A stretch of DNA of 64,000 nt from Luteibaculum oceani (lineage in GTDB: Bacteria > Bacteroidota > Bacteroidia > Flavobacteriales_D > Luteibaculaceae). Made by a program: the position numbers and the translations under genes. The notes beneath the pieces were generated by a model. That model had not been told where the DNA came from and ran no database searches. It saw only the letters and a program-made list of their open reading frames with translations. The DNA lies in assembly GCF_007995015.1 (NCBI RefSeq), contig NZ_VORB01000009.1, forward strand, positions 62,001 through 126,000, given 5' to 3'. Below are positions 43,256 to 52,605 of the stretch, one piece after another (positions within the stretch are counted from its first letter, which is position 1; each line of letters starts with the position of its first letter).

Positions 43256-43368
43256 AAGCTTGCTTTTGTAAGGGGAATTCTGAAAAACAAAAACAGCAGC
43301 AAAATCCCTTTTGCGGCTTTTATCGAGTACGCCTCCCATTAAGGATGATTTGCTATGCAAATCAATCC
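43256..43368. repeat. 113-base direct repeat, copy 2
   Basis: 112 of 113 bases match 43117-43229; the offset is 139 bases, with 26 unique bases between. Runs directly into the dispersed CCAGAACTACT element. Confidence 0.93.
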
Positions 43369-43441
43369 GATCTGCATGCCAGAACTACTCCAGCCAAACT
43401 CCAACGGACGCCCCATTGGATTTGCAATCCAACCTCAGATG
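43337..43441. repeat. Dispersed 105-base element with two hairpins, copy A
   Basis: From CATTAAGGATGATTTGC to AATCCAACCTCAGATG. Holds GATTTGC-TAT-GCAAATC and TTGGATT-TGC-AATCCAA hairpins around the conserved block GCCAGAACTACTCCAG...GGACGCCCCA. Copy B at 50894-50998 has the same length and about four differences. The rest of the spacer to 43689 (AT-rich, with CATTTCTACATTGCTTCAC-type repetition) is gene-free and holds the leader of the next gene. Confidence 0.88.
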
Positions 43442-43689
43442 TGACGGGCTATTCTTCTATTTTAATTAGCCAAATTGCATTGGTGACACCGTAGGTAAGC
43501 ACTTGGGCAGCGCTTCATTTCTACATTGCTTCACTTTGGCAGTTACATGTTATTTAACAATTACTTGGTCGTAGAATCCAATTTTAGTTGAATAATTTAA
43601 TATACTTTTGTTAAAATTTAACTATTATTAGTTTGCTTTTGAATTCTGCGTGGTCTATTGAATTCAGTGGTCTGAGTAATTTGAAATAA

Positions 43690-46600
43690 ATGAGATACAT
43701 ATATTTTTTACTCCTTTCTGTATTAACAATTAATGTAGCTGGGCAAGGGGTTGTAGAAATTATTGGGAAAAAGGAAGTCTGTGAAGGAGTACGGGCTATG
43801 TATAGGGCTGACCAAGATTTTGTTGAGGTTGAATGGGTGATTTTTGGAAGCAATTATTTCACGCAAGTTAATGATTCTATAGAAGTATTTTGGGGAAGAA
43901 GTGGGAATGGAGAAGTTGTGCTAAAGGGGACCTATGCCAATGGAGAGAGGGTTACCAGTAAAATCGAAATTACCATTAACCCTAATCCTAAAGCCGTAAT
44001 TATTGATGAACTAGGTGATATTTTCTACTCTGAAGATAATTTTGATGACATTTCGCAGATCGATACAATTCCTTTCCAGGATTCAACAACAATTTTTACC
44101 TGTAGTCCTGTTTGTGAAAATATACCAGCAAATTATAGGTCTCAGTTTCCATCTGGTAGTGGGCATCAATGGGTTTCGAATGGAGGACAATTGATAGGTG
44201 AAAATAGCCAGAACGCTGTTACCGTAGATTGGGAATCTGGTACAAACACAAATTTGCAATTATTTTTAACGAATGAATTCGGATGTAAAGATTCCACTGA
44301 AATTTGTATTTCAGTATTTGAAAAGCCAGCACCAAATTTCGAAGCGAATAATAGTTGTATAGGGGGGGATGTTTATTTCCAAAATACAACCCAAGAGGCA
44401 AAGAAGTTTTTGTGGGACTTCGGGGATGGAATTATCTCAACTGAGACTAACCCGGTTCACGCATATGGTAGCCCAGGGGAGTACTTGGTAAAATTATTAG
44501 CATACAATGAGTATAACTGTGCTGATTCGGTAATTAAACCGGTTACCATAAGTGATAAAATTGCTCCCACTATTAATTGTGTTGGACCTGCCTGTTTTGG
44601 TGCTGAAGTATTATATAATACCTCTGAGGCCTGCGCTTTTTTTTCTTGGAATGTAATAGGAGGGACCATCAAAAAAGGTCAAGGAACAAAAACGATAGAG
44701 GTTGGCTGGGACCAACAGGTAACAACTGGTATATTGGAGTTGGAAGTTGCTGACTGTGAAGGAAACTTATGTCCAGATAAGGCTATTGTCAAAGTGCCCA
44801 TAATTACGGATGCTATATCAATCAAAGGCGAGGTTGAACCATGTGCATATGGGAATTATACGTACCATATTGATCCCATTCCAGGGGTGCAGTATAATTG
44901 GTCTATAGAGGGCAGTGGTGAAATTATTTCGCAATCCAATTTATCGAACATAGTTGTTAATTGGTATGGGGTTGGTTCTAGAAAAGTAAAGTTATCTTAT
45001 TTCAATCCAACTTTAAATTGCTCAGGTAATTCTGAATTACAGGTTAATGTAAAACCACAACATTTTTTATCAGCTCCCACTAACCTCTGTGCAGGGGAGA
45101 CGGGTAAAGCTTATTCTGGTAACTCCAACAGTGGTAAATGGTCCGTTGTGGGTGCCAGTATAGAAAATATTGAATCTGACGAGTTAACTATAAAAGCAGG
45201 TTTTGGGAATAGAGCAATTGTTACCTACGAAAATACCGACCCCCAATTTTGTAAGTCGACTAAGCAACAAGTAATTTCAGTAACCAAGGCTGCGCCTCCC
45301 GTTGATTTTATAACTGGTGATAGCCTCATCTGCATAGGTAAACCATATAGGTACGAAACAAACTTCTTTGATTTAAATAGTTATAGAGTTAACTGGAGGA
45401 TTGAAGGAGGAAGCATTAAAGTGCGCTCAGGAAATTACGTTGATGTTGAATGGACCGATCCCAATGGTATTTTATCAGCAAGCTTAATTAATAGAAATTT
45501 TCTTATGTGTCCTGGGGATACCAGTGAGAAGGAGGTTTCAGTTTTTGGTGGACTGGATATAGACTTTTCTATGGAAAGTAGCTTCTGTACATATTCTGAT
45601 CTAGCACTGGAAGCTCTGATTGATGGTGAAAGTATAACTGAATTCGACGGTGATTTTAAATGGACAATAATTCCTGAGAAAGCAGGTGTAATAGTTTCTG
45701 GGCAGTATACTCAAAAGCCCAAAATTCAATTTAACGACTATGCTGGAAGTGCAACAGTAAAACTAGAAGTTGAAGCTTGTGGAAATACAATGCAAACAAT
45801 AAGTAAACCTATTAGCATTAAGGCAGCATCACCAGTTGAAATTAATATTTCTCAACCCTTTTGTGTTGGTAGCTCTTCAAGCGTTACCACAAATGCAAGT
45901 AATGTAATTTCCTGGGAGTTTAATGGCGACTTAGTGAGCACAAACAATAGCTTTAATATCAGTCAAAAAGGGGCAATTGTTCTTAACTATATTGATAATG
46001 TAGGGTGTAAGGGTAGTAAGTTGTTTGAAGCTGAACCAAACCCTATACCTAGGGTTATAGGTGGCCCTTCCTGGCGAAAAGTTTGTCAAGGTGATGCTGT
46101 TGATATAGATTTATTTACCCTAGATGCTGTACAGTACAATTATCAATGGAGCAAAAATGGTACAACTATTCCCGGTGCTAAAAATCACACTTTGAATGTG
46201 AATAGTACTGGGGAATATAATGTTTTGGTTTCAAATAATTATGGGTGCCAAAACTCCCGAGATTTTTCTGTATTCCAAAGTACTTGCAATCAAGTACCAC
46301 CTAACTGTTTTCAGTCCAGTGGTGAGGTGTCTTTTACCATGTCACAAAATTGTAATGAAATTACATTCACAAACACATCTTCTTCAAATGCTAGTAATTT
46401 AAGATTACAATTTGGAGACGGTGATAGCTATAACTTTACTTCACCAGGAGAGGTCGTTGTGCATGAATACAAAATGGATGCTGGTGAATATTTGGCAACT
46501 TTACTAGGTAACTTGCCCGGAGTGGATGAAAACGGTGACCCAACAAATTGTTCCTATAGCGAAACAAAAGCTTTTATTTTACCCTTAAACGCTGATTTTT

Positions 46601-49600
46601 TTGTCCCCAATAAATGTGACGGAAGGGAAATATATTTTGAGGAAACTTCCTCTTGGATTCCAGGTAATGATGTGACCAATTGGGAATGGAACTTTGGAGA
46701 CCCTTCCTCGGGCTCTAATAATTTTTCCAATTCTAAAACTCCAAGTCATAGATTCAGTTCCGCAGGATCATATACAGTAAGCCTTAGGGTTAGTAATTCT
46801 GAATGTAGCCAAACATCGTCTCAGGTAATAACAGTTACTGAACCGATTGTCGATTTTGATCTAGCAGGTCCTTTATGTATAAACACACCCATTAGTATTT
46901 TAGTTCCCACACCTACACTTAACACATCGATTTACCATGAATTTGATTTTGATGGTACTGTTGTGTCAAATTTCGATGAATTTATATTCACTTTTAAAAA
47001 TGTGGGTACTAATAACATTACCCTAAGTGCAATAGACGAAAAAGGTTGTAGTAATCAAAAAACATTAACTGTAAATGTGAATTCTCCACAAAATGTTTCA
47101 ATATCTGTATTAGATGCCGTACCAATTTGTGAAGGAGATTCAGCACACTTATCTGCACCCAATGGTGTGCAATTTGAATGGTCAAATCTTAAAACGACTA
47201 AATCGATTTACGCAAAAAACGAAGGTAAATATGGTGTAACCTTAATTGATGATTTTGGGTGTTTACAAATACCTGACCCCATAGAGGTGGGGGTAAATTT
47301 AAGACCGAAACCTGTTATTTTTTCCCCGTCCGCTCCAGGGTTTTGTAATAATGTAAATGGGGTCAGTGTAGACTTTGTTAGGGACCATTCATATGCATGG
47401 AAGGTAGACGGAGTTGGTCAAACTTCTTTAAGAAATACCATATATTCAGATAAAGAGGGTGATTTTGTAGTTGCCCAAACCGATGATATCACCGGTTGTG
47501 AGGGTACTTCAAAACCATTTAATGTAGAAAAACACCAAATTGGAAATGTTGAATTAGTAAGTGATGTTGGTTTTGACATTTGTGAGGGTAGAAAGGCAAA
47601 ATTAGAGGTGGATACCGATGAGGAGAATCTAAGTTATTATTGGAATACCAATGCTTCTAGAAGTAGTTTTTTAAATACAGCTGAAGGCGGAACTCATTTC
47701 GTAACGGTAACCAATGAATTTGGATGCAGTAAAACTACAAGTAAACACCTTCAGGTATACCCCATGCCTAACGCGGAACTAGTTATGAGTGGTTGTTTTG
47801 AAGCTTGCGATGAAAATTCGCTTCCCCTGCTTGGTTTACAGGGTTTTTCCAACACATGGTATAAAGAAGATAATAATAGCTGGAACTACAAAAGCTCCAG
47901 TTCTACTTTATCTGTTACCGAGACCGGAAGCTATAGAGCCATTGTAAAACACCAATTTTTTCCATCATGTAAAGATACAAGTCGAGTATCATACGTGAAA
48001 TTTGAAGATTGTGCAGAACATGAAGAGCCTCCAATATTGGTGATTGATAAGAATAAAATTTGCATTGGGGATGAGATAACAATTGAATGTCAGTCTTCCT
48101 TATCGCCAATATATCTAGAATATAAAATGGATGGAGGTTCCACCTTTGAAGAATTTTATGAAATCCCTTCTACTAATTTTACCATTCAGCCAACACAGTC
48201 GGGTACTTTCCGTTTGAGAGCATATTCTGGTCCCAATGCCCCAGTGAGTAATGAAATTTCTATAGATGTTTTAGAGTATCCTGACCCCGGCATTATTTCC
48301 TCAGATAAGGAAGCCTATTGTGAGGGTGATACAGTTTTCCTTCTTTTAAAAGAATTTACGGGTTCCCTAGTGGATTGGGAAGTGTTTAATCCATTGATTT
48401 CTGATTTTGAATCTCTAAATAACAAGGTAAATCCTGTAGAAATTGTCCTTCAGAATATATCTGTAGCAGCAAGAGCAAAATTGGTAAATGATATTTGCGT
48501 GTCCTATTCCAACTTTACTATCGACAAACCTGATAAACGAGCATCCATTCTTGATCTTGATGTCTCCCATAGCGCGCTTTGCTCCCCAGATACTATAGTG
48601 GTTTCAGCAAGTTATGAGGGAGAGTTTTTGTCATGGCAAAAATCGGTTGGTACAGAAAGTTTTGATGTTCTTGAGGAAACTCAAAATTCCTGGGTAGATG
48701 TCCCAATAGACACTTCTACTTATGTTCTTAGTATTGCCAATGGTGTATGCCCCATTGCAAGGGACACTGTTGGAGTTAATGTACTTGGAGAAACCTTTAA
48801 TTTTGAGCTTGATTCTCTTGCTTGTGTATCCTCAGATTCCATTCATTTCTTCTTTGAGGAGGATAGTTATGAATTCGAATTAACCTACCAATATGAAAGT
48901 GGGATGCAAGAAAAGATTGCCCTAAATAAGGCAAACAATTTCTCTTTGGAAAATCAAAAGCCACCTGGAACATTTTATTTCTCCTTATTAGAAGGAACTT
49001 GTTACCAAGAAATCAAAGACTCTACTGAAATACTTCCATTACCTCAAGTAATTTCGACGGACCTTGTTGATGTAACTTGTTTTGGTCTTTTTAACGGCAG
49101 CATTGAGGTAGAAACGTCACTAGGTCTTGATTTGGAGGCGGCTTTTAATTGGACTTTGACAGATAGTACGGAATTTACAGCAGTTGGAAGTGCGATTCAA
49201 GGATTAAGGGCCGGTATTTATAACCTTGATTTAAGTTATGCTGATCTGCCACGGTGTAAAGTAATAGAACCTATTGTTGTGGGGCAGCCCCAAAAATTAA
49301 ATCTGATTTTGGAGAATGTAGTCCATGAAACTTGTGAAGATTATAAAAATGGTCTAATAGAATTGAAGATTGAGGGTGGAACAGCGCCTTTTGAAGTGAA
49401 AGCACGTGTAAACAGCATTTTAATTCCAGAGTCTCAGGTTAATATTACTGGCAATGATGTTTCTGTCACTAGTATTTGGCCCGGGGTGGGAGAAATAGAA
49501 GTAGTAGATGCAAAGGGGTGTATTAGTATCCTAGACTTTGAAATTGAAAGCGCGCCTCTGTTTAGCTTATTTCTCGATGCTCAATTAAACCCACTTTGTG

Positions 49601-50805
49601 CCAATGAAAGCACAGGACAAATAAAAGTGGGTACTACAGGAACCATAGGGAATGCTCAGTTCGAATGGTCTGATGGGGAGAGTACTACTGATTCTAGTAG
49701 AATAGATTTACCTGCGGGTTTGGGATCCGTAAAAATAATTACGGAGTTAGGATGTGTAGATTCCATTGACTTTAATCTGGTAGCTCCACCAGAAATAGAA
49801 TTGGAAATAGACTCTATCGTAAATACTTGTATAGGTGAAAAGGGAGGATATTTATCAGCTACCGCAAAAGGTGGAACTGGAAATTTAACCTTTAACTGGT
49901 CTAATAATGTTAGTGGTAAAGTAAATGCAGGAATAGCTTCTGGCACATACAGGGTAACGGTTACTGACAAAAATGGCTGTAGTAGCGTATTGGATTCAGA
50001 TGTTAAGGGGAAATCTAAACCCATTGTTGATATTGTTTTTGAAAACCCTACCTGTGGCAAAAAAGAGGTTTCGGTAGAAGTAAAATCTACCAGTTCAGAG
50101 ATAAGAATTTCTTCAGGTACTTCTGACAGTTTGGATATTTCATTAGAAAACTCGACCAATAAATTTTTAGTTTCAGCTCCTGTATTTGGTGCATATAATT
50201 TTGAGTTGGAAGTCAATAATGACGGGTGCATTGGACTGTTTCAGGATTCTATTATTTACAGAATCCAACCAACCGCATTATTCGTTTACAAAGAGACCAA
50301 AGTAGACTTAGGGTATAATTTCACCTTTGAAAACTTAAGTATTAATGGAGATGCTTACTTGTGGGATTTTGGTGGATCAGCAGAAGCGTACTTTGGATTT
50401 AATCCCGATACAATAAGTCTTTCCATTGATGAATCATTTGCTGCAAGGGCTTGTTTGGAGGTCAGTACAACCCTTGGTTGTGTTGATGAGTACTGCATGG
50501 ATCTTTATTTGCAAGATGTTTTATCTGATGTCCTTATACCTAATAGCTTTACTCCCGATGGAGATGGCGTAAATGATGTGTTTGTACCGATTTTTTCTGG
50601 TATTGTCCCAATTCAATATACTCTTGAGATTTGGAGTAGAATGGGGGTTAAAATCTTTTCTTCAAACGACCCAGAAAAAGGGTGGGATGGTAAAATGAAT
50701 GGCCAGAAAGTCCCTAAAGGAACCTATGTTTATATCATTAAGTTTCTCAACGGAACGTCTAAAGAGGTCTTCTTCAGAAAAGGTGTAATCATAGTGTTTG
50801 GATAA
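43690..50805 (+). CDS. Giant surface protein with PKD and SprB-like repeats, T9SS type B sorting domain
   Basis: 2371 residues. Signal peptide FLLLSVLTINVAGQ. A string of Ig-like and PKD-like modules; clear PKD cores are FLWDFGDGIISTETNPVHAY (about 239) and WEWNFGDPSSGS (about 997). Many Cys-containing ~80-residue modules (CEGDSAHLSAPNG, CIGDEITIECQSS). Residues about 1790-2120 resemble SprB-type repeats (VTCFGLFNGSIEV, TCEDYKNGLIELKIEGGTAP, TCIGEKGGYLSATAKGGTGN, FNWSNNVSG). The C-terminus (about 2280-2371) is the gliding-associated type B sorting domain: IPNSFTPDGDGVNDVFVP, GVKIFSSNDPEKGWDGKMNG, VPKGTYVYIIKF. Expected as a cell-surface adhesin. Codon use is richer in A/T than in neighbouring housekeeping genes. 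Confidence 0.92.
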   Translation: MRYIYFLLLSVLTINVAGQGVVEIIGKKEVCEGVRAMYRADQDFVEVEWVIFGSNYFTQVNDSIEVFWGRSGNGEVVLKGTYANGERVTSKIEITINPNPKAVIIDELGDIFYSEDNFDDISQIDTIPFQDSTTIFTCSPVCENIPANYRSQFPSGSGHQWVSNGGQLIGENSQNAVTVDWESGTNTNLQLFLTNEFGCKDSTEICISVFEKPAPNFEANNSCIGGDVYFQNTTQEAKKFLWDFGDGIISTETNPVHAYGSPGEYLVKLLAYNEYNCADSVIKPVTISDKIAPTINCVGPACFGAEVLYNTSEACAFFSWNVIGGTIKKGQGTKTIEVGWDQQVTTGILELEVADCEGNLCPDKAIVKVPIITDAISIKGEVEPCAYGNYTYHIDPIPGVQYNWSIEGSGEIISQSNLSNIVVNWYGVGSRKVKLSYFNPTLNCSGNSELQVNVKPQHFLSAPTNLCAGETGKAYSGNSNSGKWSVVGASIENIESDELTIKAGFGNRAIVTYENTDPQFCKSTKQQVISVTKAAPPVDFITGDSLICIGKPYRYETNFFDLNSYRVNWRIEGGSIKVRSGNYVDVEWTDPNGILSASLINRNFLMCPGDTSEKEVSVFGGLDIDFSMESSFCTYSDLALEALIDGESITEFDGDFKWTIIPEKAGVIVSGQYTQKPKIQFNDYAGSATVKLEVEACGNTMQTISKPISIKAASPVEINISQPFCVGSSSSVTTNASNVISWEFNGDLVSTNNSFNISQKGAIVLNYIDNVGCKGSKLFEAEPNPIPRVIGGPSWRKVCQGDAVDIDLFTLDAVQYNYQWSKNGTTIPGAKNHTLNVNSTGEYNVLVSNNYGCQNSRDFSVFQSTCNQVPPNCFQSSGEVSFTMSQNCNEITFTNTSSSNASNLRLQFGDGDSYNFTSPGEVVVHEYKMDAGEYLATLLGNLPGVDENGDPTNCSYSETKAFILPLNADFFVPNKCDGREIYFEETSSWIPGNDVTNWEWNFGDPSSGSNNFSNSKTPSHRFSSAGSYTVSLRVSNSECSQTSSQVITVTEPIVDFDLAGPLCINTPISILVPTPTLNTSIYHEFDFDGTVVSNFDEFIFTFKNVGTNNITLSAIDEKGCSNQKTLTVNVNSPQNVSISVLDAVPICEGDSAHLSAPNGVQFEWSNLKTTKSIYAKNEGKYGVTLIDDFGCLQIPDPIEVGVNLRPKPVIFSPSAPGFCNNVNGVSVDFVRDHSYAWKVDGVGQTSLRNTIYSDKEGDFVVAQTDDITGCEGTSKPFNVEKHQIGNVELVSDVGFDICEGRKAKLEVDTDEENLSYYWNTNASRSSFLNTAEGGTHFVTVTNEFGCSKTTSKHLQVYPMPNAELVMSGCFEACDENSLPLLGLQGFSNTWYKEDNNSWNYKSSSSTLSVTETGSYRAIVKHQFFPSCKDTSRVSYVKFEDCAEHEEPPILVIDKNKICIGDEITIECQSSLSPIYLEYKMDGGSTFEEFYEIPSTNFTIQPTQSGTFRLRAYSGPNAPVSNEISIDVLEYPDPGIISSDKEAYCEGDTVFLLLKEFTGSLVDWEVFNPLISDFESLNNKVNPVEIVLQNISVAARAKLVNDICVSYSNFTIDKPDKRASILDLDVSHSALCSPDTIVVSASYEGEFLSWQKSVGTESFDVLEETQNSWVDVPIDTSTYVLSIANGVCPIARDTVGVNVLGETFNFELDSLACVSSDSIHFFFEEDSYEFELTYQYESGMQEKIALNKANNFSLENQKPPGTFYFSLLEGTCYQEIKDSTEILPLPQVISTDLVDVTCFGLFNGSIEVETSLGLDLEAAFNWTLTDSTEFTAVGSAIQGLRAGIYNLDLSYADLPRCKVIEPIVVGQPQKLNLILENVVHETCEDYKNGLIELKIEGGTAPFEVKARVNSILIPESQVNITGNDVSVTSIWPGVGEIEVVDAKGCISILDFEIESAPLFSLFLDAQLNPLCANESTGQIKVGTTGTIGNAQFEWSDGESTTDSSRIDLPAGLGSVKIITELGCVDSIDFNLVAPPEIELEIDSIVNTCIGEKGGYLSATAKGGTGNLTFNWSNNVSGKVNAGIASGTYRVTVTDKNGCSSVLDSDVKGKSKPIVDIVFENPTCGKKEVSVEVKSTSSEIRISSGTSDSLDISLENSTNKFLVSAPVFGAYNFELEVNNDGCIGLFQDSIIYRIQPTALFVYKETKVDLGYNFTFENLSINGDAYLWDFGGSAEAYFGFNPDTISLSIDESFAARACLEVSTTLGCVDEYCMDLYLQDVLSDVLIPNSFTPDGDGVNDVFVPIFSGIVPIQYTLEIWSRMGVKIFSSNDPEKGWDGKMNGQKVPKGTYVYIIKFLNGTSKEVFFRKGVIIVFG

Positions 50806-50893
50806 GAGGTTAAAATATAATTATTAGTTTCGAACCTGTTGTTTTCTTCGCATTTTACGCTTGTGGGATAGGTGTATTTAGGAGCGTCTCCCC
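50806..50893. other. Spacer after the giant surface-protein gene
   Basis: No gene or clear terminator. It leads into the dispersed element. The region 50999-51190 likewise contains only CATTTCCAAATTGTTCC-like short repetition and the leader of the lipoprotein gene; the plus-strand frames at about 50901-51168 read through repeat DNA. Confidence 0.4.
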
Positions 50894-50998
50894 ATTAAGG
50901 ATGATTTGCCATGCAAATCAATCCCATCTTCATGCCAGAACTACTCCAACCAAACTCCAACGGACGCCCCATTGGATTTGCAATCCAACCTCAGATGC
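50894..50998. repeat. Dispersed 105-base element, copy B
   Basis: Same length and order as copy A: CATTAAGGATGATTTGC, hairpin GATTTGC-CAT-GCAAATC, GCCAGAACTACTCCAACC, GGACGCCCC, hairpin TTGGATT-TGC-AATCCAA, CCTCAGATG. About four substitutions relative to A. Both copies follow a gene in the plus orientation. Confidence 0.88.
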
Positions 50999-51190
50999 AA
51001 TGCCCTACCAACTTAATTATTTGGAGCACATCGTCAACCTACCCGGGCAGCGCCTCAATTTCCACATTTCCAAATTGTTCCATTGCTCAATCCTTTCACA
51101 GTTTCATCGGTACATCATTAAAATTTTTCAATCAAGGTAGGGTAATGGCTTTTTCGTGCGGTATATAACCAAACGCTAAAACGAAAAGTC

Positions 51191-52054
51191 ATGAAAACTT
51201 CAAAATTATTATCCAGGTTTGCGATGTTAATTATCGCAGCAACGGTGTTCTTCGCTTGTAAGAAAGACCACAACTCAGTTTCCCAAATTAATTCAGATGA
51301 TGAACTTATAGCTGCCATTCAGAGTGCAGAAAAGAGCGCCATCACCGAAGCGGATCTTCCAGCCTTGTCTTTAAACATAATTGAAAACGATTACGACGGG
51401 GATGTGGTAACCGAAGCTTTGCAGGCTAATGGGATCGGGTATGAGGTAAGTTTAACTAGAGCAGAAGGAGCTTATATTGGCGACCAAGGAACTACGTACT
51501 TTTCCGAAGACGGTCGCGAATTAAGGGGGAAGAAAAAAAGAAAAGGAAGATTTATTCGCAAGCGTCTTAAAGAATGTTTCCGTTTTGTTTATCCTTTAGA
51601 AATAATTCTTCCAGATACCGGTGAAGTTACATTAGCGAGTCCAGCTGACTGGCGAAAAGTGAAGCATTACTATAAATCCAATCCAGACCTAACGGATCGT
51701 CCAGAGTTTGTATTTCCACTTGAGATTGTCTACAAGGATTCCGTTGTGACCATCACAGATCAGGATCAGTTGGAAGAAGCCAAAGACGCTTGTCGCGATG
51801 CCATCAAACCCCTGCTTTGTTTTAAAAAGGTGTATCCCTTTACCTTGCTAATGCCCGATGGAGAAACGCTGATAGAGTTAACCGAAAGAAAGGATTGGAG
51901 ATTGGTACACGAATGGCATAAAAACAATCCAGATATTGATGGAAGGGGGAAAGTGCAGTTTCCAGTTACTATTAAATTTAGAGACGGATCTACCCGCGTA
52001 ATAAATAATGTCGAAGAGTTCGAAGCTGCTATGGAAGCTTGTAAAAAAGACTGA
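51191..52054 (+). CDS. Lipoprotein with two ~75-residue repeats, beside a sigma/FecR system
   Basis: 287 residues. Lipoprotein signal FAMLIIAATVFFAC (Cys23). After an acidic N-terminal part and a very basic linker (GKKKRKGRFIRKRLK, about 115-130) come two copies of one module. Copy 1 is about 133-200 (CFRFVYPLEIILPDTGEVTL, then DWRKVKHYYKSNPD, ending EEAKDAC). Copy 2 is about 213-287 (CFKKVYPFTLLMPDGETLIE, then DWRLVHEWHKNNPD, ending AAMEACKKD). Each copy begins and ends with Cys, so a disulphide is possible. It is followed by a hairpin and then the sigma factor. Known in Bacteroidota only as a hypothetical; could be the ligand, target or sensor partner of the adjacent system. Confidence 0.8.
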   Translation: MKTSKLLSRFAMLIIAATVFFACKKDHNSVSQINSDDELIAAIQSAEKSAITEADLPALSLNIIENDYDGDVVTEALQANGIGYEVSLTRAEGAYIGDQGTTYFSEDGRELRGKKKRKGRFIRKRLKECFRFVYPLEIILPDTGEVTLASPADWRKVKHYYKSNPDLTDRPEFVFPLEIVYKDSVVTITDQDQLEEAKDACRDAIKPLLCFKKVYPFTLLMPDGETLIELTERKDWRLVHEWHKNNPDIDGRGKVQFPVTIKFRDGSTRVINNVEEFEAAMEACKKD

Positions 52055-52068
52055 TTTTAATTGGATAT

Positions 52069-52094
52069 GCGGTGCACTTTAGTGTACCGCTTTA
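52069..52094 (+). terminator. Hairpin between lipoprotein and sigma genes
   Basis: Arms GCGGTGCACT (52069-52078) and AGTGTACCGC (52081-52090), ten pairs with one G-T, followed by TTTATC. The short TT loop and mixed tail make it a moderate terminator or attenuator. The GTG at 52072 lies within the left arm and so is unlikely to be a start codon. Confidence 0.65.
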
Positions 52095-52107
52095 TCTTTC
52101 AAGCACA

Positions 52108-52605
52108 TTGACCCAACAAGAATTTAAATATTGTTTCGACCAGTGGTTCGAAGAAGTTAGAAACTACATCTGTTTCCGGTGCAAAGATCCCGATCTTGCC
52201 ACGGATATAGTGCAGTCGACTTTTGTTAAAATATGGGAGAAGCAATTGGAGTTTCAAGGAGACGCAACCCGAAGTTTGGTTTATAAAATTGCTAAAGAAA
52301 CCTGGATTTCGGAATACCGGAAGCAAAACAAACAACAGGAATATCAACTGCATTTAAAGTCCGAAAACCCCAATTCAACTGAAGAAGCCATGGACCTTAA
52401 AGAACTAAAAAAAGTCTATGAACTAGCCCTTGGGAAACTATCGGAAAAACGAAGGGCCGTTTATTTAATGAGTCGCCAGGAGGAAATGAGTTACAAGGAG
52501 ATAGCGGCTTGTTTAAACCTATCTGTGAAAGCCGTGGAAAAGCGAATGAACGGAGCCTTACAAGAATTAAGAAAAGCATTACATCATGTCGTCCAATCAT
52601 CCTGA
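52108..52605 (+). CDS. ECF-type RNA polymerase sigma factor (FecI-like)
   Basis: About 165 residues from TTG 52108 (GTG 52072 would add 12 residues across the hairpin). Region 2: DQWFEEVRNYICFRCKDPDL, ATDIVQSTFVKIWEKQ. Region 4: LSEKRRAVYLMSRQEEMSYK, EIAACLNLSVKAVEKRMNGA. Short linker, no anti-sigma sensor tail. It overlaps fecR-like gene by 20 bases, so the pair is translated together. Predicted to drive the downstream receptor genes when released by the FecR protein. Confidence 0.92.
   Translation: MTQQEFKYCFDQWFEEVRNYICFRCKDPDLATDIVQSTFVKIWEKQLEFQGDATRSLVYKIAKETWISEYRKQNKQQEYQLHLKSENPNSTEEAMDLKELKKVYELALGKLSEKRRAVYLMSRQEEMSYKEIAACLNLSVKAVEKRMNGALQELRKALHHVVQSS

Noticed and set aside
43027-43302. 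Frames over the tRNA-Arg 3' region (both strands)
   Set aside because: They read through the tRNA, its terminator and palindromic repeats.
43062-43441. Integrative element or genomic island boundary at tRNA-Arg
   Set aside because: No duplicated tRNA 3' end, integrase or mobility gene was found downstream in the window, so no att sites are called.
50901-51168. Two overlapping plus-strand frames of 79 and 85 codons
   Set aside because: They lie on the dispersed element and short repetition, have no ribosome-binding context and no family features.
52072-52107. GTG start for the ECF sigma factor at 52072
   Set aside because: The codon lies in the arm of a ten-base hairpin; TTG at 52108 gives the usual sigma N-terminus. 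Kept as an alternative only.
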